From: CAVVEC01 sp963770485 | Lineage (GTDB): Bacteria; Acidobacteriota; Terriglobia; Terriglobales; Acidobacteriaceae | Length of the DNA: 64,000 nucleotides | Direction: 5' to 3' | Assembly: GCA_963770485.1 (NCBI GenBank) | Contig: CAVYPX010000016.1 | Span: 558,001-622,000 of the forward strand | Shown: one piece after another, positions 1 through 8,345 of the stretch | Layout: the number at the start of each line of letters is the position of its first letter | How positions within the stretch are numbered: position 1 is the stretch's first letter | The notes under the pieces: model-generated | The model's input: the letters and a program-made list of their open reading frames with translations, nothing else | Databases searched by the model: none | Told to the model about the DNA's origin: nothing | Translations under genes and position numbers: made by a program

Positions 1-27
1 GTGCCGCTGTCCATCGTCCCACGGCGC

Positions 28-1083
28 TCAGCTCTCCTGGCGCGGAATGTGCAGCGAGCAGACGCATTGTCGGCAGACTGGATTCGTCGCCACATCCAGG
101 TTCGAGCGAAAGCGCAACGCCTCCGGACCGTTTACGATCTCATGCAGCTTCTGGCTGTGAATATTTCCCAATGCGGGGTGGAAGAAGCACGGGCGGACTT
201 CACCTGAGGCCTCAATCACGGCGGAAACCCAAGGCGCATTGCAGCGCGGCGCAATGTGCTCTGCTTGGCCCAAGTGGGCACGGAAGTGAAGCACGATGCG
301 GCGTAATTTGCTCGGCTTTTCCACCACAAAACCCGAACCCAAGTCGCGTGCGCGTTCGTGGATGAGCCGCTCAACCTCCGCCTCCAGTGTTTCGACCTCT
401 TCGGCATTCAAGGCAACTCGGTCTTGCCGTTCTGGTGGCCAACCTTGCGGACGATTGAAAGCGCCGGAGCTGACGTCGGCCGCAAGGAATGAAATCGAGT
501 TCAAACCAATTTCCTTCGCAGACTGAGCGGTCGCGCAAAGCGAGCGGTGATTTGCCTTCTGGACCGTACATCGAGCGGCCACTGGAATCTCGGGCCGGAA
601 GTGTCGCAAGGCCCCGACCCCTGCCGCCATTTGTTCAAAAGCGCCAGAAACGCGGCGGATGCGATTGTGCACGGCGGGCGGTCCATCGAGCGAGACGGTC
701 ACGTCGTCGATAGTCGCAGCGATACTCTCAGCTTGCGATTCCAGCAGCAATCCCGCCGTAAGCAGCGTGACGCGGATTCCCTCGGAGCGAAGCATTTGCG
801 CCAGGGTGAACAACTGGCTATTCATTTGCGCTTCACCGCCGGAAAAGACCACCCAACGCACCCCCAGCTCGCGGAAGGAAGCCAGTTGATGTTCGAGATC
901 TGCGGGCGTGATTTCTTTTGGCTCACGAATCCGCCAGATGTCGCACATCGCGCAACGGCAGTTGCATTGGTTGTGCGGAGAAATGACCACGATCGGCATC
1001 GTGTGGATCTGTTGGGCAGCCTCATCAGCACCGTCGTTGCGGATTGACTCGCTGCGAGCCGAGATGGAAACGAGGGTGCTCAT
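28..1083 (-). CDS. Radical SAM protein with SPASM-like C-terminus
   Basis: A 351-residue radical SAM enzyme. The CxxxCxxC motif that binds the [4Fe-4S] cluster is at Cys40, Cys44 and Cys47. The last 80 residues carry a further cysteine set (RCN, RPC, then CRQCVC), typical of SPASM/twitch auxiliary-cluster enzymes that modify peptides or other substrates. I chose the ATG at 1083 because it overlaps the upstream methyltransferase stop in an ATGA arrangement; a longer frame reaches 1161 but would run deep into that gene. It is the last gene of the leftward operon. No precursor peptide is visible nearby, so the substrate is unknown. Confidence 0.85.
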   Translation of the reverse strand: MSTLVSISARSESIRNDGADEAAQQIHTMPIVVISPHNQCNCRCAMCDIWRIREPKEITPADLEHQLASFRELGVRWVVFSGGEAQMNSQLFTLAQMLRSEGIRVTLLTAGLLLESQAESIAATIDDVTVSLDGPPAVHNRIRRVSGAFEQMAAGVGALRHFRPEIPVAARCTVQKANHRSLCATAQSAKEIGLNSISFLAADVSSGAFNRPQGWPPERQDRVALNAEEVETLEAEVERLIHERARDLGSGFVVEKPSKLRRIVLHFRAHLGQAEHIAPRCNAPWVSAVIEASGEVRPCFFHPALGNIHSQKLHEIVNGPEALRFRSNLDVATNPVCRQCVCSLHIPRQES

Positions 1084-1916
1084 GAGTCGCCGTAACTCAC
1101 AACATCCTGTCGCTCGAATCGTAGCAAGATGTGATCCGCAAGTAAGCGAACACCGGGGCAATGCCCCAGTATCGAATCGGCTCTCATACTAAAATCGAAT
1201 AAACGGGGGAACCGGTTCGCCCAGCTGTTGAGGAAACTGGGAGGCACGGCAATCCCAACTCCCTTGCAAGATTTCAGCAGAAATTTCGGAGCAAATGTGC
1301 GCTCCAGCGACCGCACCGAGGGGTAATGTACCCGGACGAACGCTCCATCTGCGAGCCGGGCGGTAAGGCCTCCGCGATGCATCCGACGGAACGCTTTTCC
1401 GGCATTGCCCTGCGCCAGATACCAGGCCATTTCCCACAAACAGAAGGGGCTCATCCAGCACAACAAGGCGGTAGCGCCCGGTCTGAGCAGTCCCGCCAAA
1501 TCACGAGCCAGCCGCCCGACATCCTCCACGCAATTTAATGCACCAAAGTTCGAGAAGGCTCCGTCAAAGAGATCTTCTTTTCGCAGAGTGGCGATGTCCT
1601 CAGCTCGAAGCAAAAGGGGTTGCACAAGTTTCTGCTGCCCGCTCTCCCGAATCCTGCGAGTTGCGACTGCGGTCATACCCGGTGAGTTGTCGCAGGCCGC
1701 TACGCGAACTCCCCGCGCCGCCATGAAACACGCATCTACGCCCGTGCCGCAGCCGATTTCGAGCACACGGTCTCCTGGAAAGAAAGCCTTCTCCAGCTCT
1801 TTCCACACGGATGAGCGCTGGGCCTGACCGACCTTCGATGACGTGAAAGTCCGGTCGTAGCGCTCCGCAACGGCATCGAAGGGGGCTGCCTGGACCTGTG
1901 GTTGCGCCAACGACAT
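1080..1916 (-). CDS. Class I SAM-dependent methyltransferase
   Basis: A 278-residue Rossmann-fold methyltransferase. The SAM-binding motif I (VLEIGCGTG) is at residues 51-59, followed by an acidic motif II (AACDNS) near residue 75. It belongs to the broad Methyltransf_11/25 type, which acts on small molecules, lipids or sugars. It starts 3 bp after the preceding radical SAM gene stops and overlaps the next gene by 4 bp, so it is almost certainly translationally coupled. The right wing of the island also places a methyltransferase directly after its B12-type radical SAM genes, which suggests a shared logic. The substrate cannot be read from the sequence. Confidence 0.85.
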   Translation of the reverse strand: MSLAQPQVQAAPFDAVAERYDRTFTSSKVGQAQRSSVWKELEKAFFPGDRVLEIGCGTGVDACFMAARGVRVAACDNSPGMTAVATRRIRESGQQKLVQPLLLRAEDIATLRKEDLFDGAFSNFGALNCVEDVGRLARDLAGLLRPGATALLCWMSPFCLWEMAWYLAQGNAGKAFRRMHRGGLTARLADGAFVRVHYPSVRSLERTFAPKFLLKSCKGVGIAVPPSFLNSWANRFPRLFDFSMRADSILGHCPGVRLLADHILLRFERQDVVSYGDS

Positions 1917-1919
1917 TTT

Positions 1920-3314
1920 CTAGACCTCAACCTCCGAAGCGCTCGCGTGTAGACCCACGCGAGCATCCTTGATCTTGCGTTGCAGAGCTGCCATGGCAGA
2001 AACATCGGCATCCGCTTTGCGCTGCAATCGCTCGAGCTCTACCTCACTGCGGAGCAACTTATCGGCGAACCCGTAGAACTGGCGCGAGTGCCGGCCACGA
2101 ATCCGGACTTCTCTGTCGGAGCCGATGTTCCACGGCTTGAGGCTGTCGACCCGCTGCGCCACTTCTAAGAAGTAGGGTGTCCCCTTGATTGGGTAGGCTA
2201 CGGTGGTGAAGAAGATATCCGGGTCGGTTTTCTTGACATGCTCCACCGTGGCCTCGATATCGGAAAGCTCCTCGCCTTCATAGCCCCACATCAAGAACAT
2301 CCCCGTCTGGATTCCTGCCGATCGGCACAGCGCCACTGCGGTTTGAACCTGCTCCACAGTTACGCCTCGCTCCATGGCATCGAGAATGCGCTGCGAGCCG
2401 CTCTCAGACCCGATCCAGACACGGAAGCAGCCCATCTCAGCGAGTGTCTGCGCCACTTGCGGGTTCAGCCGGTCGGCGCGCGAAATGCACTCAAAGGGCA
2501 ACCTCAGCCGACGGCGCTTGAGTTCCGCGGCATATTGAAAGAGCCAACCGTGGTGAATGGTGAATACGTCGTCGGCCATCCACGCCATTTCGGGCTGATA
2601 ACGGTCGATCAACCATTCGAGTTCGTCCGCCACCGAGACCGGCTTCCTGCGGCGGTGGGTCTTCCCGAATACATCGTGGCTGCACCAGCGGCAGTGGTAA
2701 GGACAACCGCGTGCAGTGATGAGGGAAACAGATCCCATGCCGTGGTGCTCACGCCAAACTTCAATATACCGCGCCAGGTCAATGGATTCCCGGGCAGGCC
2801 ACGGCTGCGCATCGATGTCCCTGATTTGCTCGCGCGGTTTTGTCCGGACTATCGACCCTTCCGGTGCGCGGAAAGCAATGCCATCGACTCGCGCTAGAGT
2901 TTCGAAAGATTTTGACTTCAGCGCCGGCACCAATTCTTCCAGTGTGACTTCACCCTCGCCGATGACAACTACATCCGCTCCGGCTGCAAGGTACTCGTTA
3001 AGATAGGCGCCGGGTTCCGGTCCTCCGACGATCGTCTGCCAGCCCGCCTCTTTAGCGGCGCGAAGAATCTCAACCGCATTGGGCCGCGTCATCAGGTTCG
3101 CATACACGCCGACCACGGAGGGCGGGCCCTGCCGGAGCCGCTCCCATAACTCATGGCGCGACGAGAATGTTGAATCGAACACCTCGACACTCATGCCCTT
3201 CTTTCGCAGATGGGAGCAGATATACAGGATTCCCAGCGGCGGGTAGGGCTTCATGATCTGAAGTTCCTTGGGATCCTCGTACAGGAAATATCCGTGAGTG
3301 AGAAGAATGTCCAT
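1920..3314 (-). CDS. B12-binding-type radical SAM protein (BchE-like architecture)
   Basis: A 464-residue protein with an N-terminal cobalamin-binding-type Rossmann domain (residues 1-150, including the PPLG motif) and a radical SAM domain with Cys204, Cys208 and Cys211 in CPYHCRWC. It lacks a classical DxHxxG cobalamin ligand motif, as do many members of this class, so B12 use is inferred. The ATG at 3314 is preferred over one at 3332 because it gives the same MDILLTH-type N-terminus as the upstream paralogue. The C-terminal 60 residues look helical and charged. It is 27 bp downstream of that paralogue in the leftward operon. Confidence 0.85.
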   Translation of the reverse strand: MDILLTHGYFLYEDPKELQIMKPYPPLGILYICSHLRKKGMSVEVFDSTFSSRHELWERLRQGPPSVVGVYANLMTRPNAVEILRAAKEAGWQTIVGGPEPGAYLNEYLAAGADVVVIGEGEVTLEELVPALKSKSFETLARVDGIAFRAPEGSIVRTKPREQIRDIDAQPWPARESIDLARYIEVWREHHGMGSVSLITARGCPYHCRWCSHDVFGKTHRRRKPVSVADELEWLIDRYQPEMAWMADDVFTIHHGWLFQYAAELKRRRLRLPFECISRADRLNPQVAQTLAEMGCFRVWIGSESGSQRILDAMERGVTVEQVQTAVALCRSAGIQTGMFLMWGYEGEELSDIEATVEHVKKTDPDIFFTTVAYPIKGTPYFLEVAQRVDSLKPWNIGSDREVRIRGRHSRQFYGFADKLLRSEVELERLQRKADADVSAMAALQRKIKDARVGLHASASEVEV

Positions 3315-3341
3315 AAGGCCGCGATTCCACATAGCGCAGAG

Positions 3342-4847
3342 CTAGTCGTCACCGCTTGTTATGCCAACGCCTGCGCGCAACTGTATCAATGGCTCGCTGG
3401 CAAAACCAGGCAGAACTGTAGGACGCGCATTGCGGCAGGTCTTTTCCAGTTGTACCACCTGCTCCCACAGTTCATCCGGCTTGGAGCGCGGTTGCCTCGT
3501 GTCCTCTTGGGCAGCCGATGAATTCCGAAAATCCACTTGCGCATGCAGAGCGTCGTGCAACGCATGATAGAACTCGTCGCTGTAGGCGCCCTGAAACATC
3601 ATGGCCAGATCCTCGCTGTCGGACCAGTTGGTCTTCTCGCCCAGCTGCGCATGCACGCGGTCGAAGAACTTGGTTCCAGGAAGCGGGTAGGAAACCGACA
3701 CCCCAATATCGTCCGGACGCGTGTCGCGCACGAGTTGCGCCGTCCTCTGAATGTCGTCCCAGGTTTCTCCTGGATATCCAAACTGTAGGAAGAAGCAGGC
3801 CCGGATGCCCTCATTCCGCAGGTTCTCCCTCGCCCGGGAGATCTGCTCGACCCGCGTTCCTTTATCCATCGCGTCCAGGATCTTTTGCGATCCCGACTCA
3901 GCTCCCATCCACACCTCGGCACAACCGGCTCGGCGCAGGGCTTGCACGTTGTTGGGGGTCATCAGATCGACGCGGGATTGCATCTTGAAGGGTACGGCAG
4001 CATCGAGCCTCTCGACTTCCGCGGCAAATTCGCGAACCCAATTTGCGTGAAGTCCAAAGATGTCGTCGGCGAACCAGAGATGCTCAGCACCCAGATCGTA
4101 CTTCAGCCGGTGCACCTCTTCCGCCACGCTCCCTGGTGAGCGAATCGCGAACGAGTCCCCGTAAATGGGTTTTGCGCACCAGTTGCAGCGGAACGGGCAA
4201 CCGCGACTGGAAACAATGTTCATGGAAAAGTATCCATGCGCCGCTTTCCAGGCCGCACGATAGTCATCGACATCGATCAGGTCGCGAGCCGGAAACGGTA
4301 ACAGGTCCAGGTCTCGCAGAAGACGACGGGGGACTGTCCGCACCAATTCCCCGGTTTCCTCATGGAGGTAGGCTAATCCGGCAATGTCCGCGAATTCCCG
4401 CTCGTCACCCTTCAAGAGGCGCCCAATCACTTCCAACAAAGTCCACTCCGCTTCACCCAATAACACATAGCGGAAGCCTTTCCGCAGGTAATCGAGAGTG
4501 TGATCCGAGGCGTCCGAGCCATTCACCAGAACCGTAGCTCCGGCGCTGTGCGAGATTTCAAGAATGTGATAAGCCACTTCCCGCATGCGGGTCAAACACA
4601 TCTTGGAAAGGAAGTTGAAATTGTCCTCGTAGACGACCACCACACGAGGCCGATGCTGCTCAAGCGCAGCCTGAAATTCTACCTCCGGATTCTTGAGCAT
4701 GGTATCGAATACTGCAACCGAAATACCTGCACTTCGAAGCAGGGCAGCCGCATAAAGCGTGCCGAGTGGCGGATAAGGCTGCATTTTCCGCGTCTGCTTG
4801 CGGTCGTAATAGAGGTGGTAGGAATGTGTCAGTAGAATGTCAGCCAC
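3342..4847 (-). CDS. B12-binding-type radical SAM protein
   Basis: A 501-residue paralogue of the next gene downstream: both open with (A)DILLTH followed by a tyrosine-rich stretch and a YPPLG motif. The radical SAM cluster cysteines are 217, 221 and 224 (CPFRCNWC). The N-terminal B12-type domain covers about residues 1-160. Family members carry out C-methylations, ring closures and other radical chemistry on lipids, pigments, sugars or peptides. It is the second gene of the leftward operon, 37 bp after the first. The substrate is unknown. Confidence 0.85.
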   Translation of the reverse strand: MADILLTHSYHLYYDRKQTRKMQPYPPLGTLYAAALLRSAGISVAVFDTMLKNPEVEFQAALEQHRPRVVVVYEDNFNFLSKMCLTRMREVAYHILEISHSAGATVLVNGSDASDHTLDYLRKGFRYVLLGEAEWTLLEVIGRLLKGDEREFADIAGLAYLHEETGELVRTVPRRLLRDLDLLPFPARDLIDVDDYRAAWKAAHGYFSMNIVSSRGCPFRCNWCAKPIYGDSFAIRSPGSVAEEVHRLKYDLGAEHLWFADDIFGLHANWVREFAAEVERLDAAVPFKMQSRVDLMTPNNVQALRRAGCAEVWMGAESGSQKILDAMDKGTRVEQISRARENLRNEGIRACFFLQFGYPGETWDDIQRTAQLVRDTRPDDIGVSVSYPLPGTKFFDRVHAQLGEKTNWSDSEDLAMMFQGAYSDEFYHALHDALHAQVDFRNSSAAQEDTRQPRSKPDELWEQVVQLEKTCRNARPTVLPGFASEPLIQLRAGVGITSGDD

Positions 4848-4884
4848 TTTAGTTGTGCCTCGTCAAGCCTGAAAACAGAAACGA

Positions 4885-6387
4885 TCAGCAAACCTCCTGT
4901 GCACGTTCACCAAGCGCTTGACCGGTCAACAGAGACCGCCGAGTGACCACCTTCTCCACCGTTCGCGAAAGCCAGAGCTCCCACGGAAACGAGTAGCGGT
5001 TTCTGCCGATCCGCCAGCGTATGGGCGCTCCGAGCGCTCGCCTCACGTTGCGCCGCAACCAAGGAACGTTTTTCGTCGCTCTTCTAATTTGGTTGTTCAG
5101 CAGGAAGTACTCGAGACTTCGTCTTAACCGGCGCAGTTCTTCTCCCCGCAGCCAGGGAAGAACATTGATGCCCAGCGCAAGCGTCTCCCACTCCTCCAGA
5201 GACTGCGGCTCGCGGACTCCCAGCTCTTTCAGTTGCGGCCAGATCGGAATGCCGGGATAAGGAGTAAAAACATTGGGTGAGAAACTGACGTTCCAATATT
5301 CCCTGGCGATGTCGCTCATAATGCGGAAGGTCTGCTGGCGATGCGCCTCGGTTTCCCCGGGATATCCGAGAATGATGTTGAACACAACGTGAATACCCGC
5401 CAAATCCGTTTTGCGAGCAGTCTCCACCATCTGTTCCACATGTTGGAAACGCTTGTTCATCAGGTTCAATACTTCTTGCGAGGCCGACTCGGTGCCGAAG
5501 CCAATGTGTTTCACGCCACTCTCAGCCAGCAGGCACACATCCTCTTCGCTCATGGTCGCCAGAAAATCCGTGGACGTCTGAAAATCCCACTGAAACGTGA
5601 TTCGGCTATCGATAATTCTCCGGGCGATTGCCACCGCACGTTTTCGATCCACAAGAAAATTGGAATCAAAGAGGGGAACATGCTCAATGTTGTAGCGGGG
5701 AACGAGGTCGCTGAGGTCGTTGATCACTCGTTCGACATGATAAGCATTGAAACGTCGTTTATAAAATACCTGGTCAGTGCAGTAATTGCATTGGTAGGGG
5801 CAGCCTACACTGCTGGTGTAGGCCAACTGCCGAATGCCGGAGGCAGCCGCATAGATACCGGGATCAGCCAGGTGATAAGCGGGAGCAGGCAAGTCGTTGA
5901 TGTTTGCCACCTGCCTCTCCGGTTCGTGATGAATCTTTCCACCGTCCTTGAACGACAGGCCCTTAATCCCGGACCAGTCTTTTCCTTCGGGGATTCGCTG
6001 CACCAGCTCCAGAAGCGTTAGCTCGCCCTGTCCCCTTACTATTGCGTCCACGAAGGGTTCGCGAAGCGTCTGCTCAGTAGCAAGGCTGGCATGCCAGCCT
6101 CCCAGGATAATTGGCATCTCCGGGCGACGCTTCTTCACGGCCCGTGCGACTCGGATTGCCGCTCCGATATGTGGGCCGGTAAGCATCGAAATGCCGAGGC
6201 AGAGTGCATCTTCCGTTTCACGCAGAATCGCTGCTTCGTAGTCCGGTGCAATCAGGTTATCTATGAGCTTGACGTGAAATCCCGCCTCCAACAGCGGGCC
6301 CGCCAGCGCAAGCAAGCTGAGCGGTGCGCCCAAGGGGGGGCCGTCGTACGGCGGATAGAACAGCACGACTTTGTGCTTCGCGGCCAT
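4885..6387 (-). CDS. B12-binding-type radical SAM protein, head of leftward operon
   Basis: A 500-residue enzyme, first gene of the leftward operon. The ATG at 6387 is chosen over an upstream TTG at 6408. With it the landmarks IAPDY (46-50), GGWH (97-100) and Cys196/200/203 fall at essentially the same positions as in the divergently transcribed gene at 6771. The N-terminal ~150 residues form the cobalamin-binding-type domain, followed by the radical SAM domain (CPYQCNYC). The C-terminus carries an RWR-x-Y-x-FP-x-ELWL-x-RT signature shared with the 6771 product. The pair are head-to-head paralogues. Function unknown. Confidence 0.86.
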   Translation of the reverse strand: MAAKHKVVLFYPPYDGPPLGAPLSLLALAGPLLEAGFHVKLIDNLIAPDYEAAILRETEDALCLGISMLTGPHIGAAIRVARAVKKRRPEMPIILGGWHASLATEQTLREPFVDAIVRGQGELTLLELVQRIPEGKDWSGIKGLSFKDGGKIHHEPERQVANINDLPAPAYHLADPGIYAAASGIRQLAYTSSVGCPYQCNYCTDQVFYKRRFNAYHVERVINDLSDLVPRYNIEHVPLFDSNFLVDRKRAVAIARRIIDSRITFQWDFQTSTDFLATMSEEDVCLLAESGVKHIGFGTESASQEVLNLMNKRFQHVEQMVETARKTDLAGIHVVFNIILGYPGETEAHRQQTFRIMSDIAREYWNVSFSPNVFTPYPGIPIWPQLKELGVREPQSLEEWETLALGINVLPWLRGEELRRLRRSLEYFLLNNQIRRATKNVPWLRRNVRRALGAPIRWRIGRNRYSFPWELWLSRTVEKVVTRRSLLTGQALGERAQEVC

Positions 6388-6770
6388 TTGGCTTGCAGCA
6401 CTATACAAGAAAACTTGGAGGCGTGAGTGCCCCCACCATTCTCAGTTTCGACAACACCCCTAACCCTTGTTCCCCACTCATTTCTTGCGGGCACTGGTAT
6501 GCGAACGGTATGCCGAATTCTGAAGCTGACCTTCTAGATCAGTTGTCAACAGAATGTCAAATTTCTGTCAAGTGTTGGTGCATAAGCTCGCCCCGTTGCT
6601 CTCGTCTCGGAATTTACATAATGGTTACAATTTGGAGACAATTCGCTTATCATACCGCTGGTACTTTTCAGTTCTCAAGATTAAAATCTGGCGATTACTC
6701 AATTTGATGTGGGGCATGCGTCGCCGTCTCGCAGTCTGAAATCTAGATCAGGGATTGGGAGGTGACTCAC
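6388..6770. promoter_or_regulatory. Divergent control region between two radical-SAM operons
   Basis: About 380 bp without a credible gene, noticeably AT-richer than its neighbours from about 6540 to 6720. It must hold the promoters of both operons. It contains the phased TGTCAA repeats listed separately. A weak rightward promoter candidate is TTACAA (6625-6630), a 17-bp spacer and TATCAT (6648-6653). Another candidate -10, CATAAG (6581-6586), lies 9 bp after the last repeat, a spacing similar to PhoB-activated promoters. A clear ribosome binding site (GGGAGGTGA, 6757-6765) serves the ATG at 6771. Confidence 0.6.
6544..6571 (+). promoter_or_regulatory. Three phased TGTCAA direct repeats (PhoB/OmpR-type site candidate)
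   Basis: TGTCAA occurs at 6544, 6555 and 6566, so the period is exactly 11 bp with 5-bp spacers. PhoB boxes are TGTCA-core direct repeats with an 11-bp period, each unit contacted by one winged-helix monomer. The match is to that architecture. Which regulator binds is unknown. Orientation and the CATAAG hexamer 9 bp downstream favour control of the rightward operon. Confidence 0.5.
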
Positions 6771-8282
6771 ATGAGGTCATCGAAGAAAATTGTCTTTTTT
6801 GTCGCCTCGTTTTCCAGCATCGAGGCTACGGCTCCTCTGGGAATCCTCGCCATTTCCACTCCCCTGTTGCATGCCGGCTATGACGTTCGCATCATCGATT
6901 CCACGATTGCGCCCGACTATAAGAAGCGGGTTTTGCACGAAGTTAAGGACGCTCTTTGCCTGGGCATCTCGGTCGTGACCGGACCCATGATCCGCGAGAC
7001 CGTGGAGGTGGCCAAAGCGGTCAAGCAATGGGATCCGGAATTTCCCGTAATTCTCGGAGGTTGGCACCCTTCACTTCTCCCCAAACAGACCCTGGAAGCC
7101 GGCTATGTCGACATTATTGTTCGAGCCCAAGGTGAAGAGAGCATGCTGGAAGTTGCTGAGCGCCTTCGAGACGGCGCTCCCCTCGACGACGTTCTGGGCA
7201 TCGGGTTCAAGCGTGATGGCAAACTACACCTCACTCCGGAACGTCCTCTGAAGACGCTCGATCAAATGCCGGCAAAGGCTTATCAACTGGCGGACTTCGA
7301 TGGTTATGAGAAGGTGTGCGGTCGCCGCTGGGCGATGTACGTTTCCAGTCTCGCCTGCCCGTTCAATTGCTTCTACTGCACCAACGCGGGTGTCTACGGT
7401 CGCAAATGGAATGCGCTGCCGGTCGAGCAGGTCGTAGAAGAAACCATGGAGTTGACGCGGCGATACAACCTTGAACTGCTGTGGATGGCCGACGACAATT
7501 TCCTCGTGGACCTGAAACGCTCGCTCGAGATCGCCGAAGGATTGGTCCGCGCTGGCGCAACCTTCAAGTGGAGCGTTCAAGCGACCACCAACTTGACCGC
7601 CCGTCTCAGCATTGAGGAATTATCACTGCTCAAGAGATCGGGACTGCACCAAATATGCCAGGGGATCGAGACGGCTTCCCCCACCGTAATGAAATTAATG
7701 AACAAGGACTTCCAGATACTGGGGGACATTTACGAGTCGACCGAGCGTTGCATCAAGGCTGACGTCATCCCATCCTTCAACATAATTTTTGGCTATCCCG
7801 GAGAAGGCGCGAAGGAGCGCCGCGAGACCGTGAACTTCATGATGGACGTTTGCCGTCGCTTCCCGGGGGCTGAATTCTGGACCAACATCTTTACGCCTTA
7901 CCCGGGCTCTCCTATCTTTCACCGGGCGGAAGAGCTTGGGATTGAGGTGCCTGATTCGCTCGAAGGCTGGGTCGATTATTTCCCCCGGTATACTGTGCTG
8001 CCCTGGCTCAAAGGCCGGGATCATCAGCGAGTGCAAACTATGCGGGATTACCTGCGAATTGCCTTTGATCGCGCCCCTATTGCACTGAAAGGGTCTGGCA
8101 CATTCGCCAAGGCGGTTCAGCATTTGACCGCCTATCCCGCGCGCTGGAGATTGGATCACGATTTCTATCGCTTTCCGGTCGAACTGTGGTTGAACCGGAC
8201 ATTGAAGAACATCGTGAAGTTGCCCAAGCCCAGCGTGGACGCCAAGATGATGGGTCCAGAGCAGGCGCCGAGTTGCACCTGA
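6771..8282 (+). CDS. B12-binding-type radical SAM protein, head of rightward operon
   Basis: A 503-residue enzyme whose landmarks IAPDY (46-50), GGWH (97-100) and Cys196/200/203 (CPFNCFYC) sit where they do in the divergent paralogue. A GTG at 6762 is in frame, but the ATG at 6771 has GGGAGGTGA six bases upstream and gives the exact alignment, so I use it. The N-terminal B12-type domain has no DxHxxG motif. The C-terminal tail carries the shared FPVELWLNRT-type signature. The likely partners are the next radical SAM protein and the methyltransferase downstream. Substrate unknown. Confidence 0.87.
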   Translation: MRSSKKIVFFVASFSSIEATAPLGILAISTPLLHAGYDVRIIDSTIAPDYKKRVLHEVKDALCLGISVVTGPMIRETVEVAKAVKQWDPEFPVILGGWHPSLLPKQTLEAGYVDIIVRAQGEESMLEVAERLRDGAPLDDVLGIGFKRDGKLHLTPERPLKTLDQMPAKAYQLADFDGYEKVCGRRWAMYVSSLACPFNCFYCTNAGVYGRKWNALPVEQVVEETMELTRRYNLELLWMADDNFLVDLKRSLEIAEGLVRAGATFKWSVQATTNLTARLSIEELSLLKRSGLHQICQGIETASPTVMKLMNKDFQILGDIYESTERCIKADVIPSFNIIFGYPGEGAKERRETVNFMMDVCRRFPGAEFWTNIFTPYPGSPIFHRAEELGIEVPDSLEGWVDYFPRYTVLPWLKGRDHQRVQTMRDYLRIAFDRAPIALKGSGTFAKAVQHLTAYPARWRLDHDFYRFPVELWLNRTLKNIVKLPKPSVDAKMMGPEQAPSCT

Positions 8283-8345
8283 GAACGGGATGCTCGGAAC
8301 TGATTTGAAGGCAGCGATCTTACGATTCCGGCTAGGCCTAGGCGC

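Noticed and set aside
1466..1480. GGCGGTAGCG resembling the ops (RfaH recruitment) element
   Set aside because: It is inside a methyltransferase gene, not in a leader, and mismatches the conserved 3' part of ops.
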